DNA of 64,000 bases from Cordilura impudica. Taxonomy: Eukaryota > Arthropoda > Insecta > Diptera > Scathophagidae. Below the pieces are notes generated by a model that worked only from the letters and a program-made list of their open reading frames with translations, was not told where the DNA came from and searched no databases. The stretch spans positions 237,004,152-237,068,151 of the forward strand of contig OY821518.1 of assembly GCA_963682025.1 (NCBI GenBank). Reading direction: 5' to 3'. Positions 11,561 to 22,499 of the stretch are shown piece after piece; within the stretch, counting starts at the first letter, position 1; each line of letters starts with the position of its first letter. The position numbers and the translations under genes are program-made.

Positions 11561-12703
11561 ATGACGAGAATAAAGTGAAGTGAAAAGTTAAAAACCAGAA
11601 TAATCAGGGACCGTAAATAACAGTTATCCTGAAAATTTAAACTCAAAACCTCTCCATGTTAGAGTCGACGGGGACCTATACTGTGATATAGTAATAGATT
11701 CGTATTGAAGTGCTCTTACAGAATCTATGGTGATCTTAAAATAAATGATCTGAACTCCACAGTTAAGAGTTATTTTTCAACGAAAAAATAGGATGAACCT
11801 CTTAAAAAGAACAAATAAAAATAAAACTTCACAAAAAAGTTTTATTTTATGACGGCAAAAAAACTCTCTTTTTAAACTCTTTCTTTAACTCATACTCTTT
11901 GTCTGTCTGTATGTCGTGGGGCACCCTCATTCCCCCTTATCCAATTGATCTGAAACTTGGCCCATAGTCCTGTTATGACTACAGATTAATTTTGGGGTAG
12001 TCACGCACGGTCACGCATGGTCACGGAGAGATTTAAAACGGATTTCCCCTCATCCAATTAATCTGAAAGTTGGTCGATATACTTGCTGTAAAGAAAGATT
12101 ATCTTCGACATATTCACGCACAGTTACGGAGTTACTTAAACCCCATTTTACCTCATTTAATCAATCTGAAACTTGGTCCATAGCCTTGTTGTCACCAAAG
12201 ATTAATTTTAAAATAGTCACGCAAAGTCACGGAGATATTCAAAACTCATATGCATAAGGAAAGAAAGAGTTTTTATAAAAACTTTGTTTCGACATTTTAT
12301 TTTTACGTTGAAAAATAACTGTTTTGATGGGTTTTTTTTTTGCTAAACTCACAAAACAACTTTCAAAAAATAACTTTTTTGATATCACTTATAACCGTTA
12401 CGGTCCCTGAGAATAATAGATGATTTTACTGCTGGTCTTAAGCAAAAGAGAATTTGTGAGAAATATTCAATGAATAAATCCATAATTTCAAAAATGACCA
12501 AGAAATATCGGAAAAGAGCTACGGTGACGACTCAATGTTCAAAAAATGCTACCTAAATAGGTCATTCACAATCTGAAAATAAAAATTTATGCTCGAACTG
12601 TTTCCTGATGAGTAACAGAGCTGATCTTCGTCCTGTTAAGAAACCACTGCTATCAGAAAAAAATCGTCTGGCTCGCATAATTTTTGCTAAAGAACAAATT
12701 TAA
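11561..12703 (+). pseudogene. Tc1-family transposase N-terminal remnant, split by a MITE
   Basis: From ATG 11561 a helix-turn-helix-like N-terminus can be followed across the 805-bp MITE (11605-12409). It resumes at 12418 with DDFTAGLKQKRICEKYSMN and SIISKMTKKYRKRA. Further on come RPVKKPLLSEKNRLARI and FAKEQ, the usual linker of Tc1 transposases just before the first catalytic Asp. Several frameshifts and stops are present, and the DDE domain is missing. Known Tc1 proteins are about 340 residues, so less than half is left. Confidence 0.7.
11605..12409. mobile_element. 805-bp non-autonomous hAT element, perfect 8-bp duplication
   Basis: The inverted ends CAGGGACCGTAA (12 bp perfect) are flanked by AGAATAAT on both sides (11597-11604 and 12410-12417). 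The interior has three diverged repeats, each reading roughly GTCACGCACGGTCACG after a line like AATTGATCTGAAACTTGG. It carries no transposase. A piece of the same family without ends is at 42684-43034. Confidence 0.9.
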
Positions 12704-12750
12704 ACAACAACAAATTTAAAAAAAATTACTTCTTTTTCAAGTTTATTTTT

Positions 12751-14742
12751 TCAATTTTCTGTAAAATATTCATCACAATTCGTAAGAGAAGGTATATCTA
12801 AAAGACTAATTATTTCTAAACTATAATTATTTTCTAACTCTATTCGTGACTTCACATGCCGCAGGGAAGAAATAAGTGGATCGGAAGATGCTGCCTACAT
12901 GTTGAAGAGGTCCTCATTTTGCCTTACCCTTGATGCTTTGAATGTGTTCTGCAATCTATATTTTTTATAAAATTTGTTAAGAGACTCCTGTGCTTCTTCA
13001 GAAAGCTCTCCAATTGGCAAAGACTGGTACTCAATTATATCTTTGCCATGCGCCAATATTTTATGGACGGTCGGGGTCAACTTCTTCTGTGCTAAAATAG
13101 ATGCAGTTTTCGTTGCATATTCTCCATATTTTGTAGAATTGACATTTTCTTTGCAGTTTAAAACATTCAAGATCGTTCCCAATCTTTTCACGATTTGATT
13201 GTCAATTCCAGTGATTCTAGTTAGTTCTAGTTTCCATCGTTTGAGTTACCGTTTCCGTGCTTGGGACAGTCTACTTTTAGTCCAACTTGTTTAAAAAAAT
13301 CATCCTGTATTTGCTTCTTTCTGATCATTTCCTTATCATTTTTTGATGTATTTTCATCGAAGTTTTCCTCCTCTTGTGGTAGGGTATACGCCAGTTTTAG
13401 CAGGAACTCCATACACCTTATCCTTGCGTGCAATGGTGACATTCCATATTCGAAATTCTCCTTGTTTGTAGAATCGTTTAAATTACCAAAGTTCTTCTGA
13501 CTCTTTTTGCAAATGGGGCATGACAATGTTGAGGTTGGTCCTGTCAGTTCGTTTACGACTTTTCCGTCAACCATGGTCAGGTGGAACTCGTAATTGCATT
13601 CAATATATTTTCCTCTTCAATTTGCAGCTTTGTAGGCTTAATCTTGCTTATTTGTTCTTCAATGTCCTTCACCGTGGTCCTTATGAGTTCTGCCGATTCC
13701 CTTGCAAACTGAAACATTATTGGTCGGCAATAATGCACTGGTGATGGACGTGGATTTTTCCAGTGTAGGAAAACATCAGATTTTAGCCGCAAAGGAACAA
13801 CAGATGCCATAAACATATTTCCGTCCGATATTGTAGCGTCATCGGAAGATATCCTTTGCTTATAAACGCTTTGTCCGGATGATCCATCGCAGCCCCATTT
13901 GCTGATCAATGTCAGTTTCTCAGGAAGAATTTTCACCTCATTTTCAGGAAGACTCTCCAACAACCGTTTTGCTGTATGGCCCATGAGATCCTACAGATTG
14001 GCTTTCACAGAGACTTCCGTAAACTCCGTATGCAGTGGTCGTGAATTTATTTTGGCTTGCGTAATATGCTTGTATCCTGGTAAAACGTCAGCCCCGTGTC
14101 GCATCAAGGATGCCCATAGTATCTCATATTTTCCTTTGGAAAGTTTTAAGTCCATAAACAAGGCCAAGGCTTCTTCGGAACCATACTTTTTAATGTGTGC
14201 GTTTGTGGGCGTGGGAATGCTTTCCTTAATCCTTTTTAGTCGCAGTGGGCTTGCATCAGCAACAGATTTTGTAATCTGCGACCTAACTCTTTCACTATCC
14301 TTTGTATATTTAATAGACAGCGCGTCCGATAAATGCTTCGTGGTCAAGTGCTTGGTGGCATCGGCAAGTTTCCTCTTTCTTGTGAAAATTGAACACTCCT
14401 CAATACTTTTTTTGGCCTTCCTTTTGCTCCTCTGGTTGATGTGGTGGGTTTATCTACTGCCAATATATCCAGGATGGTGTCTTCATTAAGCCAGTCCTCG
14501 TATTTGGAGTTGAAGTTCTGAATGGTTCGATTAGATTTCACCTATTTTGCCTTAATATTTGCATATATCAGATAAAAATTATTTTTTATAATTTCGCTTC
14601 TCTCAATATTTCCGTATAAGCTATCAAGTTCTTCTAAAGCAGCTTCCGTGAAAAACTTTGGTGTGGTTGACCTTCTAAACAGTTCAAATAATTTTGAACT
14701 GTTCAATGCCATGTTTTCAGTACTTAAATTGTTTAACGCCAT
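12751..14742 (-). pseudogene. RAG1/Transib-type DDE transposase, broken by stops and frameshifts
   Basis: Coding can be followed on the - strand from ATG 14742 to a stop at 12751, about 660 codons, near the length of Transib transposases. In order: an N-terminal block with YEDWLNEDTI and KGRPKK; KWGCDGSSGQSVYKQ, then RPSPVHYCRPIMFQFA; MVDGKVVNELTG followed by CPIC; YGMSPLHARIRCMEFLL; VHKILAHGKDIIE; and PIGELSEEAQES-x-NK. RAG1 has the counterparts DGDWSG, a C-x2-C zinc pair, H-x4-H in FHKTLAHVPEII, and SEGNESGNK holding the catalytic Glu. The zinc ligand pairs and the Glu block are visible here. I could not assign the second catalytic Asp. Damage includes in-frame TAG codons (14542, about 13988, about 12892), frameshifts near 14380, 13590 and 13220, and a small deletion after NDGN. 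No terminal repeats are found around it. Confidence 0.75.
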
Positions 14743-14790
14743 GGTTTCAGTACTTGTTGCGCCAACTTTCAGTCGTAGACTAATCCAGGC

Positions 14791-15096
14791 ATTATGCTAA
14801 TTTTGCAATATAAAGGCTTATGCTACCATGTCTAAAAATTTACCTGGTCCCTACATACATATGGATTTAGGCTGAATTATGCAATTTTGATATTATGCTC
14901 GTGTCTAAATAAGATTTGTGCCTACCTGGAGGGACCATAAGTCATTATGCTTATTTTGCAATATATAGGCTTATGCTACCATGCCTAAAAATTTACCTGT
15001 TCCCTGCACACATATGGATTTAGGCTGAATTATGCAATTTTGATATTATGCTCGTGTCTAAATAAGATTTGTGCCTACCTGGAGGGACCATAAGTC
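14791..15096. repeat. Two tandem copies of a 153-bp unit
   Basis: 14791-14943 and 14944-15096 are near-identical, equal-length direct repeats. They lie immediately upstream (in the - direction) of the RAG1/Transib-type reading frame, so they may be its promoter or terminal region. That link is inference. Confidence 0.85.
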
Positions 15097-16904
15097 AATA
15101 TTGTTCTTGACCATTTGTACTCCAAAGTAATTTTTAAGTGAGGTGCATACCTGCGAATTTCAATGAATAGTTTTTTGTGCATCCTGTGTCTGTAACAGAA
15201 TATTGGTAGTAGACTTTGGCAGAGGCTCACAGGTAGACAACCGACTTAAAATGCAATTTTCAAACTATTAGATCAAACTACTGTCAGTCAAAACAAGTAA
15301 GGGATGCACGCCATACAATTTCTGCAACCATGTCTTTTTAACCTTTTTTACCTCTAGAAGCCAAACGGACACGTACGGGCAGATAACACCTTTTGAATTA
15401 TGTAAAGAAATATTAAAGAACATGTTTTGCAAATATGGCATATATAGAAAAATACAGATTTTTTTTATTTTCCGTCAAAGTTGAAAAATAGTGAAAAAAC
15501 GGATAGTTTTTAAATAATGATTTAATTTTTTTTTTATCATTATACATTTAATAAATACATCAATCAATACAAACAAAAAATAAGGCGATTCGTTACCTAT
15601 TTTTCGTGATATTACACCTGAAAACGCAACAAATTGACTAAAAATTGTGTGTTTTGTTGAAAACCGAAAGTCGGTCAACTTTGAACGGTTATATCTTCTG
15701 AACTAAAAATGTGTTATTATTAAGAGTAGCATATTTGAAATCGTTGAAAAGTTTCCTATAACATGGGTTTATTCAAAACTTCGTCGGCGCACATGAAAAT
15801 TTTGATTTTTGCAACCTCGTTCGCTCTACGGGCGCCACTGTGCTACGACCAAAGGGAAAAAGACAAGACCTAAAATATACAAATAAAACTGTTAAGTTTG
15901 GCGGTGGAAATATTATTGTATAGAAGGATGTGGTTCGATTGGATAAGAGAGTACCAACACTTTTGCTAACATTATCAACAAAAATATTGTTTATAGAAAT
16001 GTTTGTATTCACAAATTTGGCCAAGGCAATCTTTAATTTATTGTGTTGCCAAAGCGTACATTACTTGAAAGTGTTTGTTGTTTCAATGCCATATCGTTAC
16101 AATGCACCAAACGCACGCACCTTTTGTGGTGTTGTGGTTGGCAGCAGGGGTGGTTTCGTGCAACATGTATGAACAACAAACATACAAAAATGTTCGATTG
16201 CCAGTTTCTAGTTATGCAGCCCTTCGAACACACTGATGTTTGTCTTCTGTGTTCGCTTGTAATCAGGTTGTTGGTGGTGGTGAGTTTAAAATTGTGTGGT
16301 TGTTTTAAAATTTCTTGTCATGTGCATTTCACTTGGCAAACTGGTGGGATTTTTCAACAACAAAACATCATCAATATCACCGGCTTGAACAAAATTCAGA
16401 ATACAAATCATTCGTATGTGTTGCTCGTTAAAGAACGGTTATGGAACTATACTTACGCGGGTGATAAAGAATCATAAACCAAAAATATAAAATAAAATAT
16501 TCTTTCAAAAACCGTTTAATTTTGAAATTAAAAATCGTTGTACAGATTTTTATACTAACGAATCAATTGAAAAAGAGTGAAAAAAAACATGAAACTTAAA
16601 TAAAAATTGCACATTTTGTGACGTTATTGATAATAAAGTGAAGCAAAAGTTTAATTGAATTAAATTCAATTAAAAAAAGTGAACACAACAACAAGACACC
16701 GACTGTTTATTGCCAATACATACATATATATTATTTTTTTTTGCACACATTAATTTGTTAATAAAAAAAACATGAGTACTCATTGAAGCCTTGCAAAAAT
16801 AAAAACGTACTGAAATCTTTAAAGTGGCATAAAAATTAAAAAAAAAAAACAGTTTATTTCGAAAAAATAATCAACGGAATTAGTTTCTAAACTCAGCAAC
16901 AAAT
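15097..16904 (+). promoter_or_regulatory. Probable bib 5' flank, promoter and 5' UTR
   Basis: Apart from an AACAAGTAAG fragment near 15293, no repeat family of the window is recognised here. The base composition is more balanced at 15800-16480. The start of bib follows directly at 16905 in a good fly context (AAAT before ATG). I cannot place a transcription start. The 144-codon ORF at 16043-16477 has no recognisable domain and is probably chance. Confidence 0.35.
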
Positions 16905-17092
16905 ATGGCGGATGAAACTTTACATACTATACCATTGGAAAACAATATAGATGTTCACATTGTAACATTATTCGAACGTTTAGAGGCCATACGCAAAGAT
17001 AATCAATGCAATGCCATTAACAATCGTTTGTCCAGTACTCTACAACCCAAAAAGAGTATGCAGGCCGAGATAAGGACCCTGGAGTTTTGGAG
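16905..17092 (+). CDS. bib: big brain (bib), coding exon 1
   Basis: This exon encodes the cytoplasmic N-terminus of Big brain, a membrane protein of the aquaporin (MIP) family. In Drosophila it is needed in Notch-dependent choice between neural and epidermal fate and acts as a channel-like protein. The 62 complete codons start MADETLHTIPLENNID and contain HIVTLFERLEA and MQAEIRTLEFW, almost as in Drosophila from memory. The donor is AG|GTAAAT at 17093. The first two bases of the Arg codon are here and the third is in exon 2 at 32710. The in-frame TAA after the donor belongs to the intron. The ATG is the first in frame and matches the known protein start. Confidence 0.95.
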
Positions 17093-17695
17093 GTAAATGC
17101 AACTTAAATACTTAAATTGCATTTAATACATTTAATTTATACAAATAACGAACATATTTCAATGGAATTGTATATATCTTTTTTAATTCCAAACAATGCA
17201 GCTGTCTGATATTTTATGCTTTAACTGATGATTACAAAGAAAACATTGTTTACTTTTAATTTTTTATTTTTTTTTTAATATGAACAACTTCGTAAAAGTC
17301 ATGTTTATTTTGAATTAAAAACGATGACACCAACGCTTTTAAAATTACTTTACATAAAAAATATGCAGATGTTTTTTTGTAGATTGCTTTTATGTTGTCT
17401 CGAAAATGCAACTGTGCTTTAAATTTAAAACATACACCAAAAGAAATATTTTAGTTTACTTTAATTTTTTGAATTTTTGCATTTCTTTTTAATTAAAAAA
17501 AAAATGTTTATATGAAATTATCATCTTATAAAGTATAGCTGAAATAAAGCCATAACATTGCTATGCTTAGCTACGATTGGAAAAAAGGTTATAATAAGAA
17601 GAGAGGACTTTTTTCGTGGATTAGTTGCCAATTTTTTTACAAACTACTGCATTTCATTTGTTAAAATGCTATAATGTACCGTATCAGGTCACATA
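17093..17695 (+). other. Start of bib intron 1 (intron spans 17093-32709)
   Basis: This AT-rich intron sequence has no recognised element. The whole intron is 15.6 kb and most of it is the transposons listed below. Confidence 0.8.
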
Positions 17696-17849
17696 GACCT
17701 TCTCCGAGAAAAGGGACCTAGTGTGTGAAAATTAAGTTTTGAGAAAAAAAACGCATTTAAAGTTTCTACACCCTTTTAGGTACCAGAATCCACCGTTTTT
17801 GATACAACCCGTTTTTTGACACACTAGGTCCCTTTTCTCGGAGAAGGTC
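17696..17849. mobile_element. 154-bp MITE with 31-bp perfect inverted repeats
   Basis: 17696-17726 and 17819-17849 are exact inverted copies, starting GACCTTCTCCGAG. ACATA flanks both sides (17691-17695 and 17850-17854), a likely 5-bp duplication. The loop is about 92 bp. No second copy is seen in the window, and its family is not known to me. Confidence 0.75.
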
Positions 17850-17989
17850 ACATATATCTTATATGATACTTGACATATGCAGTGCGTGACAATACAATGG
17901 GAACTTTTAACAAAATATATTTTTAACGAATTGAACGGTCAATACCAAAAAAATGGATCATAAAATTAAAAACGTTTCTATCAATTTTA

Positions 17990-18677
17990 ATTTAGTGTGG
18001 TATAGGATCAGAATCACTTTCTGAGTCGATTTAGCGATGTCCGTCCTTCCATCCGTCCGTCTGTGTGTCCATGTAAACCTTGTAATCAAACTACAGGTCG
18101 CAAATACATATGAATATATTTTGATAAAATTTGGTATATAAGCTTCTATCGACCATAGCATAACGCTGTTGAAACTGGTGAAAATCGGCGCATGTTTAGA
18201 CCTAGTCCCCATACAAATAACCCCTATGAAATCGACTTAAATTGCCATAAGATTCAAATTATCACATAGATCTCCTCCACATTAGGTTTGTGTGTGTTTA
18301 TTGCACCGATTAATAGTCCAAAAATAAACCCTATAGGACAATTCTTAGGCATAGCCCCCATATGTAGTTGATTCTCGATCTTCACTTAAATCTATCAAAA
18401 AACAAAAATATTACACAGACTTTTCTCAAATTTGGTTTGTATATATTTTTTTAATATAATTATAAGTATTCTTACCAAATATGGTCAGGATCGGTCCATA
18501 TTTCGTCCTAGTCCCCATATAAATATAGCATCCGATGAACTTTTTCATATCTGCAGCCAAAAAAAATTCGTTTATGCTTATGTTGTATATCTAATTTGTT
18601 GGACCTAAGACATAGGGTCTCTAAACGCATAAGGTATCGTATAGTCGGTCCAGACCGACTATAATTTTCTTACTTGT
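17990..18677 (+). mobile_element. Family A repeat, left end truncated
   Basis: It starts at TGTGGTATAGGATCAG, having lost the outer part, keeps the GTCC/GTCCATCC tract at 18042-18068, and ends with the 18-bp palindrome variant (GTCGGTCCAGACCGAC) and CTTACTTGTT. It faces the next copy head to head. Confidence 0.8.
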
Positions 18678-18718
18678 TTTTATTTGGAAAAGAAAAAATA
18701 TTAACATAACTTCAGAAA

Positions 18719-19493
18719 AAAACAAGTTAGAAAATTATAGTCGGTCTAGACCGACTATTCGATACCCTATACCATGGTTTAGAGACCCTATATAGAAAGT
18801 AAGCATAAACCAAATTTGCGTGGCATTAATTTTTGACTGCAGATATGAAAAAGTAAATATCGGGTGTTATATTTATATGGGGACTAGGTCAAAAAATGGA
18901 CTGATCCTGACCATATTTGGTAAAGTCACTTATATTTTGAAAAAATGTATACAAACCAAATTTGAGAAAAATCTGTGCAATATTTTTGTTTTTTGTTAGA
19001 TTTAAGTGAAGATCGGGAATAAGCTCCATATGGGGGCTATGATTAAGAATTGTCCTATAGGGTTTATTTTTCGACTAATGATTAATCGATATAATAAACA
19101 CATACAAACCCAATTTGACTGAGATCTATATGATAATTTGTATCTTATGGCAATTTATGTCGATTTCCTAGGGGTCATTTGTATGGGGGCTAGGTCTGAA
19201 CATGGACCGAATTTCACCAATTTCAATAGCTTTCATCCTATAAAAGCCGATTAAAGCTTACATAACAAGCTTAATCAAAATATATTGATATTTGCGACCT
19301 GTAGTTTGATTACAAGTTTTACATGGACACACAGAGGGACAGACGGACAGACAAACGGACATCGATAAATCGACTCAGAAAGTGATTCTGAGTCGATCCG
19401 TATAATAAAAGGTGGGTCTAGGTCAAACATTTTTGGTAGTTATAAACAGCAGCACAGAGTCATTATGCCCTGACCACATAGTGGTATAGGGTA
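18719..19493 (-). mobile_element. Family A repeat, full copy in opposite orientation
   Basis: It begins AACAAGTTAG, then has the palindrome, and ends ...ACATAGTGGTATAGGGTA. With the preceding copy it makes an inverted repeat of nearly 0.7 kb per arm separated by about 40 bp, inside bib intron 1. Confidence 0.85.
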
Positions 19494-19591
19494 AAATCAC
19501 AAAACTTAAAAGTATTCATTTTTATGCTGTTGACAAAACAAAGGAAACCTATACTATACATTAGTTAAAACCTTTCGCTCTATTTTTGGTT

Positions 19592-19678
19592 TCAATATTT
19601 TTTTAGGTATCCATTATTTTTTAACTCTGCTCCACAATGCCGAGGCATGGAATCAATTAAGTTGTTGATGATATCCAT
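19592..19678 (-). pseudogene. Tc1-family transposase C-terminal fragment
   Basis: The 28 codons read LIDSMPRHCGAELKNNGYLKKY and then stop. This is the standard C-terminus of Tc1 transposases (SMPRR-C-x-AVI-x-x-x-GYxTKY). The sequence to its right may be the rest, scrambled by the tandem duplication at 19703-19958. Confidence 0.65.
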
Positions 19679-19702
19679 TGAAATTTATAATACTCTGAAT
19701 TA

Positions 19703-19958
19703 ACCGCCTCTGTTTATGTAATTTCGTGTCTGTATTTTTCAATCTACAATTTCCCAATGCTTGCTGGTCCAAAATATTTTTTGTTCTTTCTTTTGTAAAA
19801 AAAATTATACAATTTTTCGGAGCTTCTACTACCGCCTCTGTTTATGTAATTTCGTGTCTGTATTTTTCAATCTACAATTTCCCAATGCTTGCTGGTCCAC
19901 AATATTTTTTGTTCTTTCTTTTGTAAAAAAATTATATAACTTTTCGGAGCTTCTACTA
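19703..19958. repeat. Two tandem copies of a 128-bp unit
   Basis: Starts of the two units (ACCGCCTCTGTTTATG) are at 19703 and 19831. The copies are nearly identical, implying a recent duplication. The ORFs at 19726 and 19761 are products of this duplication. Confidence 0.85.
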
Positions 19959-20296
19959 CGGAGCAAGGTAAATTGAATCCGGCAACACTCAACGATTAGC
20001 CTTGAATTTTTGGCTATTATTTTATTTTGAATATTTTTGATTTTAGCGATTTTTGAACTCGAATTTTAAATTGATAAGAAATTTTAGATGTTAATTTTTA
20101 TTTTTTTAAGTAAATTTTGATCTGCTAAGCTTAGCTACGTTTTGAAATAAAATTATTTTAAAAATAAAGGAAAGTATAGTTGGGTTGCCAATTTTTTTTT
20201 AAACCAATGAATGTTTTTTGTTAAAATGCTAAAAAGTATCGTATCAGAATCGATCCAAAATTAAGTTTATTCTATTTCTCAAAAATTTAAAAAGTA
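19959..20296. other. Intron DNA, nothing recognised
   Basis: This AT-rich stretch shows no repeat family or coding sequence that I can identify. Confidence 0.6.
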
Positions 20297-20494
20297 GCCT
20301 TACACTATACAACACAAAAAAAATTACAAGGTCCGGCCTATAAATTTTGATAGAGGAGGCAAAAAAAGACACGTGTATCGGCGTTTTGAAAGTTTACATC
20401 TGAACTTCATTTTAGGGGGGGGGGGTTTAAGTTTCCCAGCTCTGGCATATTCTTATTGTTAATCGACATAAGTCCCGGCTTACACATTAACTTT

Positions 20495-21266
20495 TTATAC
20501 CCTATGTGGTTTGGGTATAATGACTTTGTGCTGCTGTTTGTAACAACCAAAAATATTTGACCTAGACTCATCTTTAATTATACCGATCGAATCAGAATCA
20601 CTTTTTGAGTTGTTTTAACAATGTCCGCCCGTCCGTCCGTCCGTCTGTGTGTCCATGTAAAACTTGTAATCAAACTGCAGGTCGCAAATATGAATATATT
20701 TTGATGAAATTTGGTATATAAGCTTCTATCGGCCATGGGATGAACGCTATTGAAATTGGTGGGAAGCGGTCTATGTTCAGACCTAGCCCCCATATAAATT
20801 ACCCCTATGAAATCGATATAAATTGCCATAAGATCCAAATTGTCATATAGATCTTACTCAAATTGGGTTTGTACGCGTTCATTATATCCATTAATGAGTA
20901 GTCCAAAAATGATCCCTTTGGCCGAATATAGACTGCTTCCCGATCTTCACTTAAATCTATTAAAAACAAAAATAATGCACTGATTCTTCTCAAATTTTGT
21001 TTGTATATATTTTTGCAAAATACAAGAGACTTTACCAAACATGATTAAGATTGGTCCATTTTTGGACCTAGTCCCCATATAGATACAGCATCCGATATGA
21101 ACTTTTCCATATCTGCAGCCAAAAAAATTAATAAAAATCCCACTCAAATTTGGTTTTTGCTTATTTTCTAAGTCCAGTTAGTTGGGCTTAAGAGATAGGG
21201 TTTCTAAACGCATGGTATAGGGTATCGTATAGTCGATCTAGACCGACTATAATTTTCTTACTTGTT
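20495..21266 (+). mobile_element. Family A repeat, full copy
   Basis: It runs from TATACCCTATGTGG to CTTACTTGTT at 21266, with a GTCC tract at 20622-20645 and a slightly mutated palindrome (AGTCGATCTAGACCGACT). Confidence 0.85.
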
Positions 21267-21323
21267 CTTTCTGAAACTATTTGAAATTCTCTTTTAAACT
21301 TTCATCCGTGTCTACACAATGAA

Positions 21324-22119
21324 TTTTTATACCCTATACCACTATGTGGTTTGGGTATAATGACTTTGTACTGCTGTTTGTAACAACCAAAAATATTTGA
21401 CCTACACCCATCTTTAATTATACCGATCGAATAAGAATCACTTTCTGATTCGATTTAACGATGTCCGTCCGTCCGTCCGTCCGTCCGTCCGTCCGTCTGT
21501 GTGTCCATGTAAAGCTTGTAATAAACTGCAGGTCGCAAATATGAATATATTTTGATGAAATTTGGTATGTAAGCTATTATCGGCCATGGGATGAACGCTA
21601 TTGAAATTGGTGAGAATCGGTCCATGTTCAGACCTAGCCCCCATACAAATTACCCCTATGAAATTGACATAAATTGCCATAAGATCCAAATTGTCATATA
21701 TATCTTACTCAAATTGGGTTTGTATGCGTTCATTACATCCATTAATGAGTAGTCCAAAAATGATCCCTTTGGCCCCATATAGAGCTGCTTCCCGATCTTC
21801 ACTTAAATCTATTAAAAACAAAAATATTGCACTGATTCTTTTCAAATTTTGTTTGTATATATTTTTGCAAAATAAAAGAGACTTTGCCAAACATGATCAG
21901 GATCGGTCCATTTATGGACCTTGTCCCCATATAGGTATATCATCCGATATGAACTTTTTCATATCTGCAGCCAAGAAAAATTAATAAAAATCCCACTCAA
22001 ATTTGGTTTTTGCTTATTTTCTATGTCCAGCTAGTTGGGCCTAAGAGATAGAGTTTCTAAACGCATGGTATAGGGTATCGTATAGTCGGTCTAGACCGAC
22101 TATAATTTTCTTACTTGTT
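21324..22119 (+). mobile_element. Family A repeat, full copy
   Basis: It is nearly tandem with the preceding copy, 57 bp apart and in the same orientation. It has the longest GTCC tract of the + copies (21463-21497) and an intact 18-bp palindrome at 22083-22100. Confidence 0.85.
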
Positions 22120-22499
22120 TGTATTGAAAATTAAGATTTATTCATGTTTACTTTATCATTTTATCTATTTAGTTTATCATTTTATTTCATTAAATTAACT
22201 TGATTTCAATTCATTATCTTTCTTAATACAAACGCAGATTAAAATTAAAGAAAACCTAAAATAACTTCACTTTGAAAATTACAAAGCAAGAAACAAAAGA
22301 GAATTTCAGAGTACATGAAAGTATGTACCCCCTGCCATTCTTCACTTCCGTCTCACCTATAAACTCAAGATTTTCAGCACGAAAACTTTCATGTGTAAAC
22401 CAGCACTAAGAAACCATGTGACCTTTTGACCATGTGACCTTTTAGGTATAAAAATGTGTTCAGCAAAAATATTACGGAGAACACGCTAACTTCGACGAA

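Noticed and set aside
16043..16477. 144-codon ORF upstream of bib
   Set aside because: No domain, odd composition and overlapping ORFs on the other strand; more likely 5' flank or UTR than a gene.
17091..17096. In-frame TAA after exon 1 as the end of a short protein
   Set aside because: It follows a canonical donor (AG|GTAAAT) and exon 2 completes the Arg codon in phase, matching known Bib.
20495..22119. Two adjacent family A copies as a single tandem-duplicated unit
   Set aside because: They differ throughout, including tract length and palindrome, and are separated by 57 bp of unrelated DNA, so independent insertions are more likely.
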